Of a DNA stretch of 15,727 bases, positions 14,263 to 15,727 are shown piece after piece; positions within the stretch are counted from its first letter, which is position 1, and each line of letters opens with the position of its first letter. The position numbers and the translations under genes were made by a program. The DNA comes from Candidatus Aerophobota bacterium. Lineage in GTDB: Bacteria; Aerophobota; Aerophobia; Aerophobales; AE-B3A. Location: assembly GCA_030602105.1 (NCBI GenBank), contig JAUWAK010000014.1, positions 1-15,727 of the forward strand, in the 5' to 3' direction. The notes below the pieces were generated by a model. That model saw only the letters and a list, made by a program, of their open reading frames with translations. It was not told the origin of the DNA and made no database searches.

Positions 14263-14309
14263 GCGCGCCACGATCTTCTCCGGAAAAATCGGTACAGTGT
14301 ACTAACTCA

Positions 14310-14338
14310 TTGCTCTCTAATATGCTTCTCGTTATGAA
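14310..14338 (+). promoter_or_regulatory. Candidate promoter for rimO
   Basis: TTGCTC (14310-14315), a 17-base spacer and TATGAA (14333-14338) lie in the 102-base gap after pfk, so rimO may be transcribed on its own. An exact 5-1-5 dyad (GTACA-G-TGTAC, 14292-14302) lies just upstream. The -35 is only a fair match. Confidence 0.35.
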
Positions 14339-14364
14339 TTGTATTCTTTGCGGGGGAGGCAGTG

Positions 14365-15727
14365 ATGAAGATCAAACTTATCTCTCTGGGATGCCCCAAA
14401 AACCTTGTGGACAGTGAGGTTATTCTGGGAAAACTGGGGGAGCGGGGGCATTCTTTTACTTCCTGGAGCAATGAGGCTGATATTATTATCATCAATACGT
14501 GCTCTTTCATAAAAGAGGCTCGTCGAGAGGCTTATACTGTTATTTCTAGTGCCATCAGAGAGAAAGGCATCTCCCAGAGAATTGTTGTCTGTGGATGTCT
14601 TCCGCAGCTGGAAAAGAGGGAGCTTTTTCGCCATTATCCTGAAATTGACGCTCTTTTGGGCAGCGCCGATTTTTGTGAAATTGATGGAGTGGTAGATGCT
14701 TTAGCTAATGGAGCATCAGGCCTATTTTCTGTGAATGCACCTCGTTTTCTCTATAATTCCAGCTTCCCTCGTCTTCTAACTACTCCCCCTTCCTATGCTT
14801 ACCTGAAAATTGCTGAGGGTTGCTCTAATCGGTGTTCCTATTGCCTCGTTCCGCAGCTCAGGGGAAAGTATCGCTCAAGACCCATAGACGATATCGTCAA
14901 AGAAGCCAGAGCTCTTGTAGGGCTGGGAGTAAGAGAGCTTATCCTCATTGCTCAGGACACCACTTTCTATGGCCGGGATCTGAGTGAAAAAGCCTCTCTT
15001 GCCCGATTGATAGAAAGGTTGGAAACCATGGAGAAACTCAAGTGGGTCCGGCTCCTCTATACTCATCCTGCCCACCTCACACTCTCTCTTATTAGGACTA
15101 TGGCTTCTTTGAAGAGAGTCTGTAGGTATATTGACCTGCCCCTTCAGCACACTCACAATGAGATCCTGGCGAGGATGAGACGTCCTCAGTTCAAGGTAGC
15201 AGAGAGACTGATCAATCAATTGAGAGAGAGGATCCCGGAAATTGCGATTCGCACCACATTCTTGCTGGGGTTTCCTGGAGAAAGGGAATCTCATTTTCAG
15301 AAGCTACTGAAGGATGTGGAAAAATTCAAATTCGATTGGGTAGGCGCCCTCACCTATTCTCCGGAGAGAGACACCTCTGCTTACTCTCTAGGTCCAAAGG
15401 TTCCTTCATCAGTAAAGGGGAGAAGATACAGGGAGCTTATGAAGATCCAGAGGTCTATCACCTGCAAAAAGAATGAGAGGTTCATAGGTAAAGATTACCT
15501 TGTTCTGGTGGATGGGAAAGGCGAGGGTCATACGGAATTTCAATGTCCTGGCATTGACGGGAAAATATTCTTGGAAGATGGGTACAAACCGGGCGAGATG
15601 ATCTTAGCTCGAGTTAGCGCTGTGAAGGATTATTATGATCTAACAGCTGAAAAGAAAGAAACAAAGAAGAGACGAGCAGCAAAATCTTGCTGTCCTAGCT
15701 GTCAGAGGAGGATCGGACAAAAGATGA
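14365..15727 (+). CDS. rimO: Ribosomal protein S12 methylthiotransferase RimO (open at the window end)
   Basis: The frame runs from ATG 14365 to the last base without a stop, giving 454 residues so far. RimO adds a methylthio group to the conserved aspartate of ribosomal protein S12. The N-terminal domain starts KIKLISLGCPKNLVDSE, the RimO hallmark that separates it from MiaB, and supplies the auxiliary cluster cysteines C10, C46 and C78. The radical-SAM motif is C153-x3-C157-x2-C160 (CSNRCSYC), followed by VPQLRGKYRSRP and LIAQDTTFYGRDL. A TRAM domain occupies about 365-428. Usual RimO proteins end here (430-440 residues), but this one continues with a basic tail carrying SCCPSC (441-446). 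GGAGG lies 5 bases before the ATG; a GTG directly before it is less well spaced. Confidence 0.95.
   Translation, partial: MKIKLISLGCPKNLVDSEVILGKLGERGHSFTSWSNEADIIIINTCSFIKEARREAYTVISSAIREKGISQRIVVCGCLPQLEKRELFRHYPEIDALLGSADFCEIDGVVDALANGASGLFSVNAPRFLYNSSFPRLLTTPPSYAYLKIAEGCSNRCSYCLVPQLRGKYRSRPIDDIVKEARALVGLGVRELILIAQDTTFYGRDLSEKASLARLIERLETMEKLKWVRLLYTHPAHLTLSLIRTMASLKRVCRYIDLPLQHTHNEILARMRRPQFKVAERLINQLRERIPEIAIRTTFLLGFPGERESHFQKLLKDVEKFKFDWVGALTYSPERDTSAYSLGPKVPSSVKGRRYRELMKIQRSITCKKNERFIGKDYLVLVDGKGEGHTEFQCPGIDGKIFLEDGYKPGEMILARVSAVKDYYDLTAEKKETKKRRAAKSCCPSCQRRIGQKM

Overview
The window carries about 15.7 kb of ordinary protein-coding bacterial DNA, with no rRNA, tRNA, CRISPR array, insertion sequence or phage gene that I can recognise. 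An LptF/LptG pair points to a diderm (LPS- or LOS-exporting) bacterium. A tungsten/molybdopterin aldehyde:ferredoxin oxidoreductase points to an anaerobic, probably fermentative or syntrophic lifestyle. Base composition is moderate and the genes are tightly packed. I cannot name the species; an uncultured anaerobic lineage is a reasonable guess, not a result.

Layout. (1) Positions 1-3082, plus strand: the end of a catabolic operon with two sugar-type ABC permeases (the first cut by the window edge), a URO-D-fold protein that lacks the usual zinc cysteines, and a DapA/N-acetylneuraminate-lyase-family aldolase. (2) Positions 3138-8660, minus strand, convergent with the first: an Ldh2-type 2-hydroxyacid dehydrogenase, an iron-type alcohol dehydrogenase, an SDR dehydrogenase, an aldehyde ferredoxin oxidoreductase and a MoaD/ThiS-type sulfur carrier, read in that order. 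A possible 39-residue ORF overlaps the start of the alcohol dehydrogenase. (3) Positions 8661-9099: a divergent control region with a perfect 6-3-6 palindrome and a possible 50-residue gene. (4) Positions 9100-10967, plus strand: a CYTH-domain protein, a HAD phosphatase and an unrecognised charged protein. (5) Positions 10990-13152, minus strand: lptF then lptG. (6) Positions 13181 to the end, plus strand: ATP-type phosphofructokinase, then rimO, which is still open at the window edge.

How it may fit together. Regions 1 and 2 look like one catabolic locus split over two converging operons. Import of a carbohydrate or sugar acid, cleavage by the aldolase into a 2-oxoacid and an aldehyde, ferredoxin-linked oxidation of the aldehyde by the AOR, and NAD(P)-linked interconversion of alcohols and hydroxyacids would make a coherent pathway. 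The substrate cannot be read from sequence. The MoaD-like protein beside the AOR probably serves pterin cofactor synthesis. Regions 4-6 are housekeeping (phosphate chemistry, lipopolysaccharide transport, glycolysis, ribosomal protein S12 modification). The pfk/lptF divide has an unusually clean pair of overlapping divergent promoters, and lptF looks leaderless.

I see no defence system, mobile element or clearly new multi-gene machine. The best leads are the two small ORFs, the modified URO-D active site, the AOR-aldolase locus and the unrecognised 217-residue protein.
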